Assembly: GCA_903813345.2 (NCBI GenBank)
Contig: CAIIXF020000008.1
Coordinates: 7,510,366 to 7,574,365, forward strand
Direction of reading: 5' to 3'
Length of the DNA: 64,000 nucleotides
DNA from: Owenia fusiformis
Lineage: Eukaryota; Annelida; Polychaeta; Sabellida; Oweniidae
Shown here: positions 25,782-36,877 of the stretch, piece by piece
How positions within the stretch are numbered: position 1 is the stretch's first letter
Layout of the letters: the number at the start of each line of letters is the position of its first letter
Notes under the pieces: model-generated
Told to the model about the DNA's origin: nothing
The model's database searches: none
Seen by the model: only the letters and a program-made list of their open reading frames with translations
Made by a program: the position numbers and the translations under genes

Positions 25782-26509
25782 ACTCCTATTCTGAGTTCTA
25801 AGCGCCAGACACTGAGTTCTGAGCGCCAGACCCCGAATGATAACTGAAAAATTAAGTTTCTTTTACCAAAGAGTCCCCACAATATGATTTGTGATTTCAT
25901 TCTATTTTATCAAAGAACATCGATGCAGTTTCAGGAGCTTTAACAATAACTGCTCATTTTGGATACATTCAACACATTACTTTATTCATTATCTATTTTT
26001 TATATAAAAACATTATTAATATTTATGATTAACTGGTTCAGCAAGTCTACCTAATAATTCTTTTAAATATATTTTATATTGAAGGCCCTATATAATGTTT
26101 AAACCACTTAATTGTATGTTAACCTAATGTTATGAAAATGTGATATGTGAAAGATTTTTTTAATATCAAAAAGTGTATCTTCCAGGACTTTTTGTTTGAA
26201 AAATTGTGACTCTATTCTAAACTAAATTATAGAGGTCACTCATATCTTATAATAAGTAATAATTCACATCAATGCTTTATATTTATCCTCATGTATTTTT
26301 GTTGAAAAAAGAAAATTGGTTAATAAATTAGGGAGAAATGAACTCATCCATGCATGAAAGTGATTCAGAGAAAAATACATTCTAAAATTTTAGTTGTCAT
26401 AGAAATCAATGCTTCAGTAATATTAAAAACATGATATATTCTTCTTTTAACTCCTTCATTACTGAGGGTTTTTGGGCATTTTATCAATAATTGTGCACAA
26501 AATTACAAA

Positions 26510-27760
26510 ATATACTGTAATTTCCATAGTATCCATCCAATCATTACAATTGGGGTATCAAATTAAACCTTGGAGCATATACTATCCAATTTACATATAA
26601 TTTAATCAATTATGCAAATTAGATGACGTCATCATGACGTCATAGGTCATCAAAAAAAACAAAAATCTTCAAAATATCATGATCAATTGTGCTATGAGAT
26701 TTATCTTGAAAATACCTTACAACAATAGCACAAAAATAATTTAAATCTGTTTTCTAGGGGTTCCAAGCTTTCAGATGATATATTTCCTGAATTACAACTC
26801 CAAAAAATGACGAATTGAGATCTTTTCGAAAATTTCTGGTTTTACACGAAATATTGTAATCTATCGCGAAATCTGATAATGTGCATTCTGGAGCAAAAAT
26901 GACCATAAGAGATAAGAACTAATATCACAAATAAAATACTGTTATTTCCATATTATCCAAGCAATCATTACAATTGGGGTATCAAATTAAACCCAAAAGC
27001 ATACACTATCCTATTTACATATAATTGAATAAATTATGTAAATGAGATGACGTCATCATGATGTCACAATTCAACGAAAAAAGGAAAATCTCGTAAGAAT
27101 CTCAAAAAAATCTCAAAAATCTCATGATCAATGGTGCTATGAAATTTTTCTTGGACTAATACCTTACTTCAATATCTACAATACTTTTAATCTATTTTCT
27201 ATGAGTTCCAAGCTTTCCAATGATATATTTCCTGAATTACAACTCCAAAAAGCAATGATAAAGGAGCTTTTTGAAAATTACTGAATTTATGCAAAATATC
27301 GCAAAAGCTGATTATTGTGCATTTCGGAGCAAAAATGACCATGAAAGGTAATCACTTGTTACAAATAAATGTGTGGCTTGACTTCCTCATTATTTAATAA
27401 ACCGTCTTGGTACCATATGAAAGCTAAGAACATGAGAACATCTTATTTACATAGACTTTACATAAATTATGCTAGTTAGGTGATGTCATCACCAGTCATT
27501 TACATGTGAAGCTTCAAAAATCGATAAAATTACCAAATCTTTACATCACAAATAACAATATTATTTACTCAATTTCTTATCGACAGTTGTCTTATTGGTA
27601 CCATATCAAACTTTAGAACATGAACTACAATACATGTACATATGTATCTCATTTATATAAAATTGTTAGCAATTTAAGTAAATGTTAATGTCCTGATTGT
27701 TTAAGCCTATTTAGGGGTAAAGCTTAAAAAATCGATAAAAAATCTCACATATTTTCCCGT
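26510..27760. repeat. Degenerate ~424-base subterminal tandem repeat of the piggyBac element
   Basis: The block CAATTGGGGTATCAAATTAA occurs at 26548 and 26972 (period 424), with matching flanks throughout, including GATGACGTCATCATGACGTC versus GATGACGTCATCATGATGTC. A third, weaker copy (about 27365-27510) keeps GATGTCATCACCAGTCATT, and a fourth fragment follows near 27595-27700. They lie between the transposase stop codon and the transposon's left end, the usual place for subterminal transposase-binding repeats. Confidence 0.8.
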
Positions 27761-28130
27761 TTGTAATCTATAGATAACAACATAACTGATAACCTCCACA
27801 ATATGTAAATTGTAATCAACAGTGTTCACGCCATAACAAGAAGATCACAGAAAACTGTTTCTATGGGTATGTTGCTTTATGTAAGTGTCAGTTAGTGTTA
27901 TCATGATACAGTATGATACAGTATGCCACAATATGATGTGTATCGTGTGTGATACACGAGAAACAATAAGATACATGAATGCACTATACGCTATATACAG
28001 TGTGCATACATTGTTTTACAGAGACATTGAATGAATAAATGAACATTTTGTTTGCCTTATCATGCATACAATAATAGCTAAAGGTTCTCTGGTAACATGG
28101 CTTTCTGATAACATATGTTTACATATTATA

Positions 28131-31100
28131 TTAATGATTAATATGGTAGTTATAAAAACAGTTTCTAGTTGAATTCAGGCACAAGTTGCCTCTACAGTTT
28201 CTATTGCTACACGTCCACTGGGATTTTCTTTCAACTTTGTTATTTGCGTAGCACAGGCGACAGTTTCGTGACATGCCACTGTGGACTGGCAAATGGGGAC
28301 TTGGGTCAACTCTAGGAGCTAGACAACGGGGTCTTGGTACCTCCTCATTCAGCTCTATATGGGCAAATTGTCTCACCAACTCCTCTCTAAACTCAAGCTG
28401 ACCGTAGCCTGGAATGTTATAAAATTTTCTTTCAATTACAAAAATAATTGGTGTTTGCTGCAATAAAAATTTAAGTTTCCTACTAGACACCTATCAAAAT
28501 ACCAACTTTGGTGTGCCTTACCACCTGGGAAGAAACACCTGATACGCAAACACACTATAAATGGACTTTCCTTCGCACTTCATAGTAAGATGAAACTAAA
28601 TCAAATGACCCAAAATCTAATAAAAGAAATTTTCTATCATACTGTTAAAAGGCTTAGAGGTTTTATCAATACATGTATTTAACATGGAGAAAACTTACAA
28701 GATGGTCGTTGAAGCTCAGGGACATCTGGGAATTTATGCTGCAGCTCTTGGAATATAATGAATGAGTTAACCACTGATGTATCTACCATATGGAAGAAAA
28801 ACACTTTCCACCACTTCAGACTTCTCCTAATGATGTTGTACCTGAAAATATGCAAACCAAATTGAACCTAAGTTTATACTCCATCGACACTACACTGATT
28901 TTTAAAACCAAATGTTAAAGATGATATATAAAAGTAGCACATGAACAAAACAGGAGCTTTAATTCCGAGGGGTAAAACATGTTAAACATGTTACCTTAAA
29001 GAGAGAATCAGATATAGCGAGCAGGCTAAACAAAATATTGTTTCAATTTTAGAATATTTTTGGCTCATGTCATTCCTTGTCATATCTATTTTCTAAAAAT
29101 CACAAAAGTGCATACTTTATTCCAGGAAAACTAAAGATTTTTACATAATGTATTATTTTTCTATAAGAATGGTCACCATTCTTATTATTTGGGAGAATTT
29201 TAAACATTTTTCACTCATTTTTGCACTTTGAATCATTAATAACTTCACCAATTTATAACATATTGTGAATGTTTTGGGAGATATTGTATTTGATATTGTA
29301 GGGAATAGATTGGTAGGTCAATTATACATGTTGCTTGTAATTTTGTCACCCCTTTAGATCAGATTCTGCCTTTAAAGAATAAAACATGAGAAAATAGTAC
29401 TTACAATCCTATCAGCTGATCAGATTTGTCGACCCCACCCATTCCTTCATTGTACATGCGGACAACACTAGGCCGACGGACAATGTGCCTGCGCCACTCT
29501 CCATTGACTTTCACTGTACGACTATAAGCAAAAATAATACATCAGAATAATTAGTTTACAAGTTTAGTTTTAATAGATTTCTATTCTATGGGTTGTTTTA
29601 TTGTTTGTTGCTTTCCTTTTTGTTTCCTAAATGTTGCCTGCTAATGATTTTTATCATTTCAATCAAAATACACCACCAACAGCTGGTGTTAGTTTATGGG
29701 AAACTATTCAATTCACTGAATACATTAATTTACATTGTCAATGGTCACTGTCAGTGTCTTTCACATTTCAAAGTGAGTCAAGCATGGATAGCATAGATGC
29801 CATCTATACTTAAAAGGATAAATGCAAAATTCTTTTTTCAGAGCTTGTATACAACATATAGTTTGTGATATTGCATGGTGGATATAATGGCAAGACTTAC
29901 TTCACATGGTCAGAAGTAGAGGCATTCCCTAGTGTTGAAAGTACTGTCACTGTCTTATTGTCACGCCACTGAACAAAAAGCTTTTTGTCCTCCCTGACAT
30001 ACCTCATGTTGCCTGAAAAATATGAAGATCTCAGTTTATATCAGAAAGTATTCAGCTTTATCAGTATATTGTTAAAGGGCCTTTGACTACAAATACTCTA
30101 TGAACTTCATGTATGTTATTATATTGATGAATTATTGATTGATTTGATAAATTTTATTTATACTGTTTTATTAAATATATTGATTTTTATGATCCACACT
30201 GAAATGCGTGATGTATTTTTTACATTTAACATGTTTAATGATCTAAGTAGTAGGGAGAATTGTGTCAACAGCTTCTACAAAAGAATAAATAAAATTAGAA
30301 TTTTTTTTAGTAAATAAGATAACAATTTAGTTTAATTTTAATAAAATTAGCTAACATGAATCTGAAACCTAGTGTCAGTCGTAGGGTCTCATAGTTGTAT
30401 CTGAAAACTAAATAGAAATATGAATTAATTAATTTGAAACAACATATGATCAGATGATTACTGTAATTCCTGGCATCTATTTTAAGATGATATGTAAAAA
30501 AGTCCCTGTATTGTTCAGCATTTCAAGGCAAAGTGGAACAATTGCTTTTATATTTAAATAAAAGCTAAGAAAAATTGTAACAGAAATTAGGAAGACAGGA
30601 ATTATTGCAATCATCAAATACACAGAAAATATGAATTGGGAAACAAAAAGTCAACAAATAACCAGTGGAATGGGGAACAGCAACATTGCTACCTCTCTGG
30701 ACACCTCGCCATTGCTGTTTCAGCCCCTCCGGGATACCACGGCGATTGTCACGGATGGTCCCACAACACACAGTGTCATTGTCTGCAAGGTAATCCGCCA
30801 AGGGGATACTAGAATACCAGTTGTCATAAAACACTCGATACCCTTGGTTCAGGAGTCCATCCATAAGACTAACTACAGCATCATAGGCAAGTCCATTGTC
30901 CCCTATAGGTGTGTTTGCTTTCCCAGTATAAACCTTAAACCTACAGGTAAATCCTGTGTCACTTTCTGCCAGAACAAAGACTTTAAACCCAAAGCGACAA
31001 GGCTTGTCCTTGTTAAATTGCCTTATCCCACTCTTGTGCTTTGACTTTACCATGCGTTCGTCGATGGAAATGTTCTCTCCTGGCTGGTAGAGCTCTACGC

Positions 31101-32421
31101 AGACATTCTGTACATGGGATATGAGGTTTCGAACTTTTCTGAGCTTATCCTCAGCTAATGCTGGCTCATTTAATGGATCAGAAATATGCAGCATGGCAAG
31201 AATAGATGTAAATCTGTCTCTACTGAGGAAGCGTCTTGCCCAAAGCCCATTGTACAGGGCTTGGGTTGACCAATAACGTGAAATTGTGGCAACGTCTACA
31301 AAGCCCATATATATGAGGCAGGCCAGAAACTGTCTTATTTCATCAACCGTTGTAGGTAACCACTCTCCTTGTTGGTCGCCATAAGTTGGAAGGTTAGCAA
31401 TATTAAGCCTAGCATAGGTATTCGTATTATCCACAATGGTCTGGAGGATGTCCTGGTTGAAAAAGAGGGAGAAAATTGCAAGGGGGGTAACATATTGTAA
31501 TATTCCATTTCTTGTCAGCCTTCCAAGCTGCACACCAGGTGGTCTTCTTGGAGCGAATCGAACCCTGAAAGGCTCAATATCATTGTTATCATATCCATAT
31601 ATTACCTGGCCATTCTGGGCTGGAGCATCTCCTGCACCGACTTCTACAGGCACTTGTATATTGGGATTCCTTCCACGATGTCTCCGTTGCTGGGGCTGCT
31701 GATCTCCAATATCTACACCATCATCTGACCTAAAAGAGTTGAAAATTAATAGGGAGCACTATCATTCTGTTTCTATCTCATGATTGAAAAATAAATTGAT
31801 CTAAATAAGCATGGTCATGACTTACATGTATTCATACACTGTTGAAAATCAAAGTGAAAACTGAGCTATTTCTTGACTGTTATCATTAACATGAAGGTGT
31901 ATTCTAGACTTAACATTACATGAAACTTCATTCCCCAGCTATATGAAACGATAACAGAATGCAATAATCACAATTATTCAGCGTATTTCTGGAAAAAGAT
32001 GATGATTGAAAATATTACGAATTAGACTACTCTATTATCGCCCACTCGGCAAATACGGAAGTATGTTACTACAATGGGTTTTAGTGTCTAAGCGCCTTTA
32101 TAGAAAGACATGATGCATGTTTTATATTTAAAACACCACATAGATTTACTGGGGTGTTCATTCAAATGAAAAGAAACAATTTTAGTGGCGATAATTAAAT
32201 AATCATTCGTAGAATTAATTTTTCAAAAACTAAAAAAAATTACGATCTCTATTCAGTCACGAATTTTACCCAACTTACTCATCATCTTCCAACATATCTT
32301 CATCCATACCATCCTCCTCATTTTCGGACATAACATCATCGTCCCCATCTTCCCCAAACCCTCTCTGGAAGAGCTCACGAGCCCGTATTGCAGAGCCTCT
32401 CACTGGTCGTTGAGACGCCAT
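28131..32421 (-). CDS. PiggyBac-family transposase, 619 aa, six exons, apparently intact
   Basis: Exons (minus strand, 5' to 3'): 32421-32279, 31729-30663, 30012-29901, 29521-29405, 28841-28699, 28408-28131. All introns are GT-AG (donors mostly GTAAGT) and the join is 1860 bases without a stop, giving 619 residues. The start is the ATG reading MASQRPVRGS. The N-terminus is acidic (EDGDDDVMSENEEDG). The DDE_Tnp_1_7 core follows, with Asp271 (ISIDERM), Asp350 (FYDNWYSS) and Asp472/Asp475 (GGVDKSDQL) at the positions of the piggyBac catalytic aspartates. A C-terminal Cys-rich zinc module holds C577, C580, C594, C599, C604, C611 and H616. The family performs cut-and-paste transposition at TTAA in the nucleus. 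Intron 4 holds a dispersed repeat. A domesticated PGBD-like gene is an alternative, but TTAA ends flank it. Confidence 0.92.
28990..29390. repeat. Dispersed repeat inside transposase intron 4
   Basis: CTTAAAGAGAGAATCAGAT at the left and ATCAGATTCTGCCTTTAAAG at the right form imperfect inverted ends. The body shares ordered blocks with 21417-21720. It lies wholly in the intron 28842-29404 and so need not disturb the transposase mRNA. A related end (CTGGTTCTGCCTTTAATTG) occurs at about 52832. Confidence 0.6.
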
Positions 32422-32440
32422 TTCTGCTTGTATGGAGATC

Positions 32441-32461
32441 ACGCGCGATTTCGCGCGAGAA
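32441..32461 (-). promoter_or_regulatory. CGCG-rich E2F/TCTCGCG-like promoter motif of the transposase gene
   Basis: About 20-40 bases before the start codon the minus strand reads TTCTCGCGCGAAATCGCGCG. It contains an E2F-type TTTCGCGC (plus strand) overlapping a TCTCGCG core, in otherwise CpG-poor DNA. TATA was not seen at a convincing distance. Its role as promoter is inferred from position. Confidence 0.35.
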
Positions 32462-32865
32462 CTGCCATTTTTAAAATTCAACGGTTTGAAAATTTTCTCC
32501 AACAAAAACATAAATTTACACGATACCAATGCATTAACACTTGAAAACTTAGTCCAGGTAAGAAAAACTGAATATTTTGTTCAGTTTTGTAAATAGTTGA
32601 CGGATGTTAACCCTTTTGTGCCCGACAATCAATATCATGAAATGAGGTCTTTCCATCGTAAAATATTTAACGAAAATAGGGGGTCCCGTAAAGAGAGGGT
32701 TAAACCTGTTAGAGACAATCAGCATTGGTTTATTTTGAAAGTTTAGCATATTCAGAAAAGATTGATAAGGAAAATAATTTTTTTTCAAACTTTGCATGGG
32801 GCCTTTAATTGGCTTTAACTTGAAAACTACCTGATAGATATTGTTGCTGTGCTGGAATTAATGCT

Positions 32866-33070
32866 GTGCTATTTTTCATAAAAACACTAAGAAAACTGCA
32901 CAAAATATTTTTTAACTCATATGTTTCGTTATATCAAAGAAAATAAACAATTCCATGACATGGGTGTGTCATTTGCGGATATTCTCCACTTTTGTCTGAA
33001 GTCTAATAACGTTAGGAATAAAAGCTATTGAAAAAGGCGCCAGAGTATCATACTCTAAAATGTACAATTT
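32866..33070 (+). repeat. Left arm of a fold-back element related to 54939-55770
   Basis: TGCTATTTTTCATAAAAACA, TAACTCATATGTTTCGTTAT and GGCGCCAGAGTATCATACTC match the left half of the palindrome at 54939-55770. The inverted counterpart lies at about 35850-36033. Confidence 0.8.
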
Positions 33071-33329
33071 AATGATAAACTGTATTTTTGGGCCTATTGT
33101 TCAATTTACCTGTGTTATATAATATGTATTTTACGTGAAAAGGTAAATTAGATTAAATTAAATAAAATTTATGCTTTATGTATGATTGTACTATTTACTT
33201 TACTAAATTTTATATTTCATAAATATTGTAGGAAATATGTTTGAGAAATATATCAATGTATTATTATGACATGCATTTTAATGTTATTACCTGAAAGGTA
33301 ATATTAAATACAATAACATGTTTTTAATT

Positions 33330-34605
33330 ATTGATTGTATGAGAAATACATGTCAGAACTCTATAAATGTCCAAAATGTAATGTTTCAATGATATTACAA
33401 CTATATAGCATACGATTACTATACTATGCAAACAATAAATTGAATGGTAGCTTTCATTCAGTTAAACCTATTGGTATCCAAAAAGGAGGACTAAATCCAA
33501 TGGAAGCAGTCAAAATATTAATGTCAATTATCTTGCTGACAGCTATGTTTGGTTGCGAGCTGTGGAGCAACTTACACATGTATCATGTGAAAATATATAC
33601 TCTTTAGATGTTGCATATTGTCAAATATAATTGCAAAAATAATTCAAGGCTATAAACACAATGTGTCTTCGGATGTTGTTCTTTATACTCTTGGGTTGCT
33701 ATACCTATAACATGTTACATCAATAATGCAAAACTGCTATTTTTCGATCGCTTATGCAGAGCATCATCTCAAGTAATGGAAAGGCGAGTGTTTTTATTTA
33801 GACTGTCTTCATTTTTATCAAAGGGTGTGAGTTCACAATCAGGACTTATGAAATTATGATGTTGAGCCTTATCAGTGATTATGTAGACAGTTTTGTTAAA
33901 ACAGGGAAAACCATTCATAAAGTACTATTTAAAAAATGGTAAAATATCAGATACATTCGCAAGAAGAGCAAATGTGGTTAGCAGGGATAAATGCAAATAG
34001 TAATCTTGTAATGTTCAGCAATATTCAAATTCAAATTAAACCAAGTTTTGCTTGGATAATAGGCAAATGAAATACACACTTGTGGCAACTAGCTAACCTT
34101 GTTTACCTTTCAACTATTCCAAACTATAAATGCAATGCAAAAATGCAATATCCTATGCAAAGACATAGTTGCACACTTCCTTAGGTGCTCATACATGTTA
34201 AGCGAAAGAAATGATTTTCTTGAACATATAGTTGACATTTTGCCAGTAAACGATAGCGTTAAGCTGTTATCAGCTTCTGAAGACATTTTTGAACAAACTA
34301 ATACTCGGTGGTAGAGTAGATATTTTCATAAATGATGATATTTACGATCAGTTCATCATTGAGTGTGCTACATCTCTCTATCATTTAGACAGATACTTTA
34401 AAGTAATCAAATAACTCCAGAGCCTTGTATTTACATAAAATTGCACTGTGAGAAATCACATGCCGATAAAATCATGATATTGTCAATGAACTCAAACACT
34501 GTTTTTGTAAATATGTTCTTTTGCAGTTATAACTTTTGTTTATTAAAATGATGTAATTTTATATGTTTGCTCTCCCTTGTGGAGGAATAAAAGATACAAT
34601 ACAAT
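33330..34605 (+). pseudogene. Decayed 5'-truncated LINE, RT C-terminal part and 3' tail
   Basis: A plus-strand frame at 33335-33607 ends GLNPMEAVKILMSIILLTAM then FGCELWSNL, the block following the catalytic motifs in CR1/L2-type LINE reverse transcriptases (usually ..LYG(C/S)ELW). Downstream frames with stops keep AKIIQGYKHNVSSD and, at 34130-34312, CNILCKDIVAHFLRCS, a C-x3-C...H-x4-C zinc-like end. The 3' end carries CTTGTGGAGGAATAAAAGAT and ACAATACAAT, a typical LINE tail. Multiple frameshifts make it dead. No target duplication was identified. Confidence 0.6.
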
Positions 34606-34631
34606 ATAGTATATGATTACCAAGAAAATGA

Positions 34632-35084
34632 TTACAAAGGGAATAATAAAGTAAAGGTAATCTCAGGTGAGATATAGTCACTTTTACTGGAATCTGAGTC
34701 CTGATCATTTCCAAAGGCATTTCCAGTCTTGAGGTTATAATATTGTCCTTCATAATCTTTATAGGAGTGGTACAAACGGAAGCAAGCGTCAACACAGAGT
34801 GTAAACTTGCATAAATTGCACTGATAAGATGATTCTTTGCCACTACGTTTACGTTTAACTCCAGCTCGGGCTAAAAGTTTTCTCTCAGCTGGCTTGCAAA
34901 CAACGCAAGCTCGAGTAATGTTTTTCTTCTTCCCGGTACCATTTATCTTTTCAGAAAAATGTTTACCAGTTAACCTACATGTATCGAGTGGATTTATAAC
35001 AGTAGATAGACAACTGGGTAGTCCATTTGGTAACTGATCAGTATCAATTGATTCAACAAGATTTCGAATGATTTTTTACGAAAA
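34632..35084 (-). pseudogene. C-terminal remnant of a second, PGBD4-like piggyBac transposase
   Basis: One minus-strand frame is open from about 35084 to TAA at 34632-34634. It reads NPLDTCRLTGKHFSEKI, NGTGKKKNITRACVVCK, then YQCNLCKFTLCVDACFRLYH. This is the RL(T)G.HFPE.I..T.KKK...RRCVVC...GKR....YQC..C...LCV..CF..YH ending of PGBD4-type transposases, including the zinc-binding Cys/His set. All catalytic exons are absent and an in-frame TAA closes the frame upstream. It differs clearly from the intact transposase 2 kb away (whose C-terminus reads CRLCYANNK), so two lineages are represented. It could be the last exon of a decayed spliced gene. Confidence 0.75.
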
Positions 35085-35170
35085 TGTCTTTGTAGTAGTT
35101 TCACTCTGTCCTGAGTTACTGTTTTCTATATCAAGTAGGCATTCAATACTGCTAATGAAATAATTAGAGG

Positions 35171-35283
35171 TTATGTCACTATCGTGGCATATATGCCCGA
35201 GTTCTCAGTGATATATGGCCCGACCTTGGGAGGGACATCGATCTCTGAGAACCGAGGGCATATGTGCCACGATAGTGACATAA
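35171..35283. repeat. 113-base imperfect palindrome
   Basis: TTATGTCACTATCGTGGCAT at the left and GCCACGATAGTGACATAA at the right are inverted copies. A second inner pair (GAGTTCTCAG / CTCTGAGAACC) brings the arms to about 40 bases. It would fold into a long hairpin. Confidence 0.85.
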
Positions 35284-35288
35284 ACGAT

Positions 35289-35540
35289 TTATAACATACC
35301 TATGATGATGTACACTGGTCAGAGAGTACCGTTTTCTTATAGAATTGACAAACAAATGGTTTGAAAATGATTGAAATGAGTTTAGAAAAATTGCTCGCGC
35401 AGTTTTATCTTCGATTGATTGGTTATGACGTCAGCGCCTTGACCAATCAGAAAGTTAGCGGGCGCGGGCTTTTCAAAACTTATATTGGCCCGCTGTCTTG
35501 TGTACACTTTGCACTATACATCATCATAGGTATGTTATAA
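35289..35540. mobile_element. 252-base MITE with 24-base perfect inverted ends
   Basis: The first 24 bases (starting TTATAACATACCTATGATGA) recur exactly inverted at 35517-35540. The body includes GATTGGTTATGACGTCAGCG and CGGGCGCGGGCTTTTC and does not code. It sits directly next to the 35171-35283 palindrome, so the two may be parts of one composite element. Confidence 0.8.
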
Positions 35541-35849
35541 TGTCAAATATTACACGTTTCAACCATTTCAAGGTCTTTGCATTGAATGTTGCGTATGAAA
35601 TCATCTGATCACTGCGATTTACTCAACCCATATACTTATTGTCGTACACAATACACTCTGGCTTTGTGATGGGAATCTGAGTATTTGGAGTTCATTTACA
35701 AGTGGGTATGTTAGATGGAGGGAACTAAGAATGAAATTACGATCGTGAACCTTCATAATCATAAGATTCTCATTGTGCATGATGAATTTGTCCCCTTTAG
35801 ATGTATAATCTTCCTAAGTGATGAATAGGTCTAATATATGGTCTAAAAT

Positions 35850-36033
35850 ATAGGTCTAAATATTAACATGTCACTATATTGTGCCATTCAAAAGAAGTGG
35901 TACATTTTAGAATATGATACTCTGGCGCCTTTTTCAACAACTTTTACTCTTAGACAGAAGTGAAGGTTATCCGCGAATGGTATACCCATGTCATGGAATA
36001 GTTAATTTTCTTTGGTATAATGAATACATACAG
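35850..36033 (-). repeat. Right arm of the fold-back pair with 32866-33070
   Basis: GTACATTTTAGAATATGATA, CTCTGGCGCCTTTTTCAA and ACCCATGTCATGGAATAGTT are the inverse of the left arm and match the right half of 54939-55770. The arm stops abruptly at CAGGGTGTCC (36033), itself a mariner-like end without a partner. Confidence 0.75.
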
Positions 36034-36149
36034 GGTGTCCGGAAAGTAAATTCATATATGGATGTCTGTAATTGTTGCATTATATTCCTAACAATTTTCT
36101 TATATATGTATGTCAAGTGAAACAGATATAGCAACAATGGATGCTACAA

Positions 36150-36245
36150 GGCATTAACATGGAAAACTCTGACCACTGATCACCAACTGCCAAACACGAT
36201 CCACAAAAAAGTTTTGTGAGACTATGACAACATGTCACCAGTTGT
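36150..36245 (+). repeat. Copy of the GGCATTAACATG dispersed repeat
   Basis: GGCATTAACATGGAAAACTC, AACTGCCAAACACGATCCAC and GACTATGACAACATGTCACC follow the family order. Confidence 0.7.
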
Positions 36246-36518
36246 GTCAAAACATACCCTAGATATGTTCCATATTAAACCAGCTTTTATCTACAGTATT
36301 ATCCTTCACATTTTTAACTTTTATTGTCAATAACACCCGACAATATGCGGCATTTCTTATCTTGAAATCTTCAGGTTAAATTCATTTTCAATATTGATCT
36401 GATAAATGTTCAGCATGAAAGACAATCCTATAAATTACTTTTACAAGTTCAACCTGAAACAATGACATCATATTGTTGAGCATTAACCTTGAAATACAAA
36501 TGATAATAATTCATAACA

Positions 36519-36640
36519 GGCATTAACATGCTAAATATCACCACCTGTCATTTGTTACAAATGCCGAACACTGAACGCAAACTGCCAAACACTGAATGCC
36601 ATCACCAAAAAGTTGGAGACAATAACAACAATGATTTCAA
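36519..36640 (+). repeat. Copy of the GGCATTAACATG dispersed repeat
   Basis: GGCATTAACATGCTAAATAT, CACCTGTCATTTGTTACAAA, AACTGCCAAACACTGAATGC and CACCAAAAAGTTGGAGACAA match the family copies at 18787 and 36150. Confidence 0.75.
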
Positions 36641-36877
36641 AAAGATTCATCTCCACTTTGACATAACAAGAACCTGTGATGGCTTCCAAAGGTCGGAGCA
36701 ACTGTAAAATTTACAAACTTAATCAAAGGTTAGTTTAGAACTAAACTCAGGGCTCAGGGTATTTAAACTATAGTGTCATTGTCCAGATGAGAGAATGTTG
36801 TCAAATATCCCAATATAAGAAACCATTTAATAATTTCTCAAATGGGAAATTAAAGTCAGTATGCTATAGCGTCATAA

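Larger units (their letters stand above)
26447..32703 (-). mobile_element. Complete piggyBac-type transposon, 6.26 kb, TTAA-flanked
   Basis: TTAA sits at 26447-26450 and 32700-32703. Reading inward, the left end is TTAACTCCTTCATTACTG and the right end TTAACCCTCTCTTTACGG, matching at 13 of 18 positions. Between them lies an intact six-exon transposase gene on the minus strand, about 280 bases of 5' flank and a 1.7 kb 3' flank built of degenerate subterminal repeats. No other TTAA site near the gene is both correctly oriented and a better match, but the end assignment rests on short similarity. A further TTAACCCTTTTGTGCCCGAC at 32607 may be an internal end-like repeat or a nested mini-element. 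Confidence 0.68.

Noticed and set aside
30631-31044. 137-codon plus-strand open frame
   Set aside because: Antisense shadow of the piggyBac transposase exon 2.
32607-32703. 97-base segment bounded by TTAACCC and GGGTTAA as a separate mini-MITE
   Set aside because: The ends match poorly beyond TTAACCCT. The right boundary is better explained as the end of the full piggyBac element, though nesting cannot be excluded.
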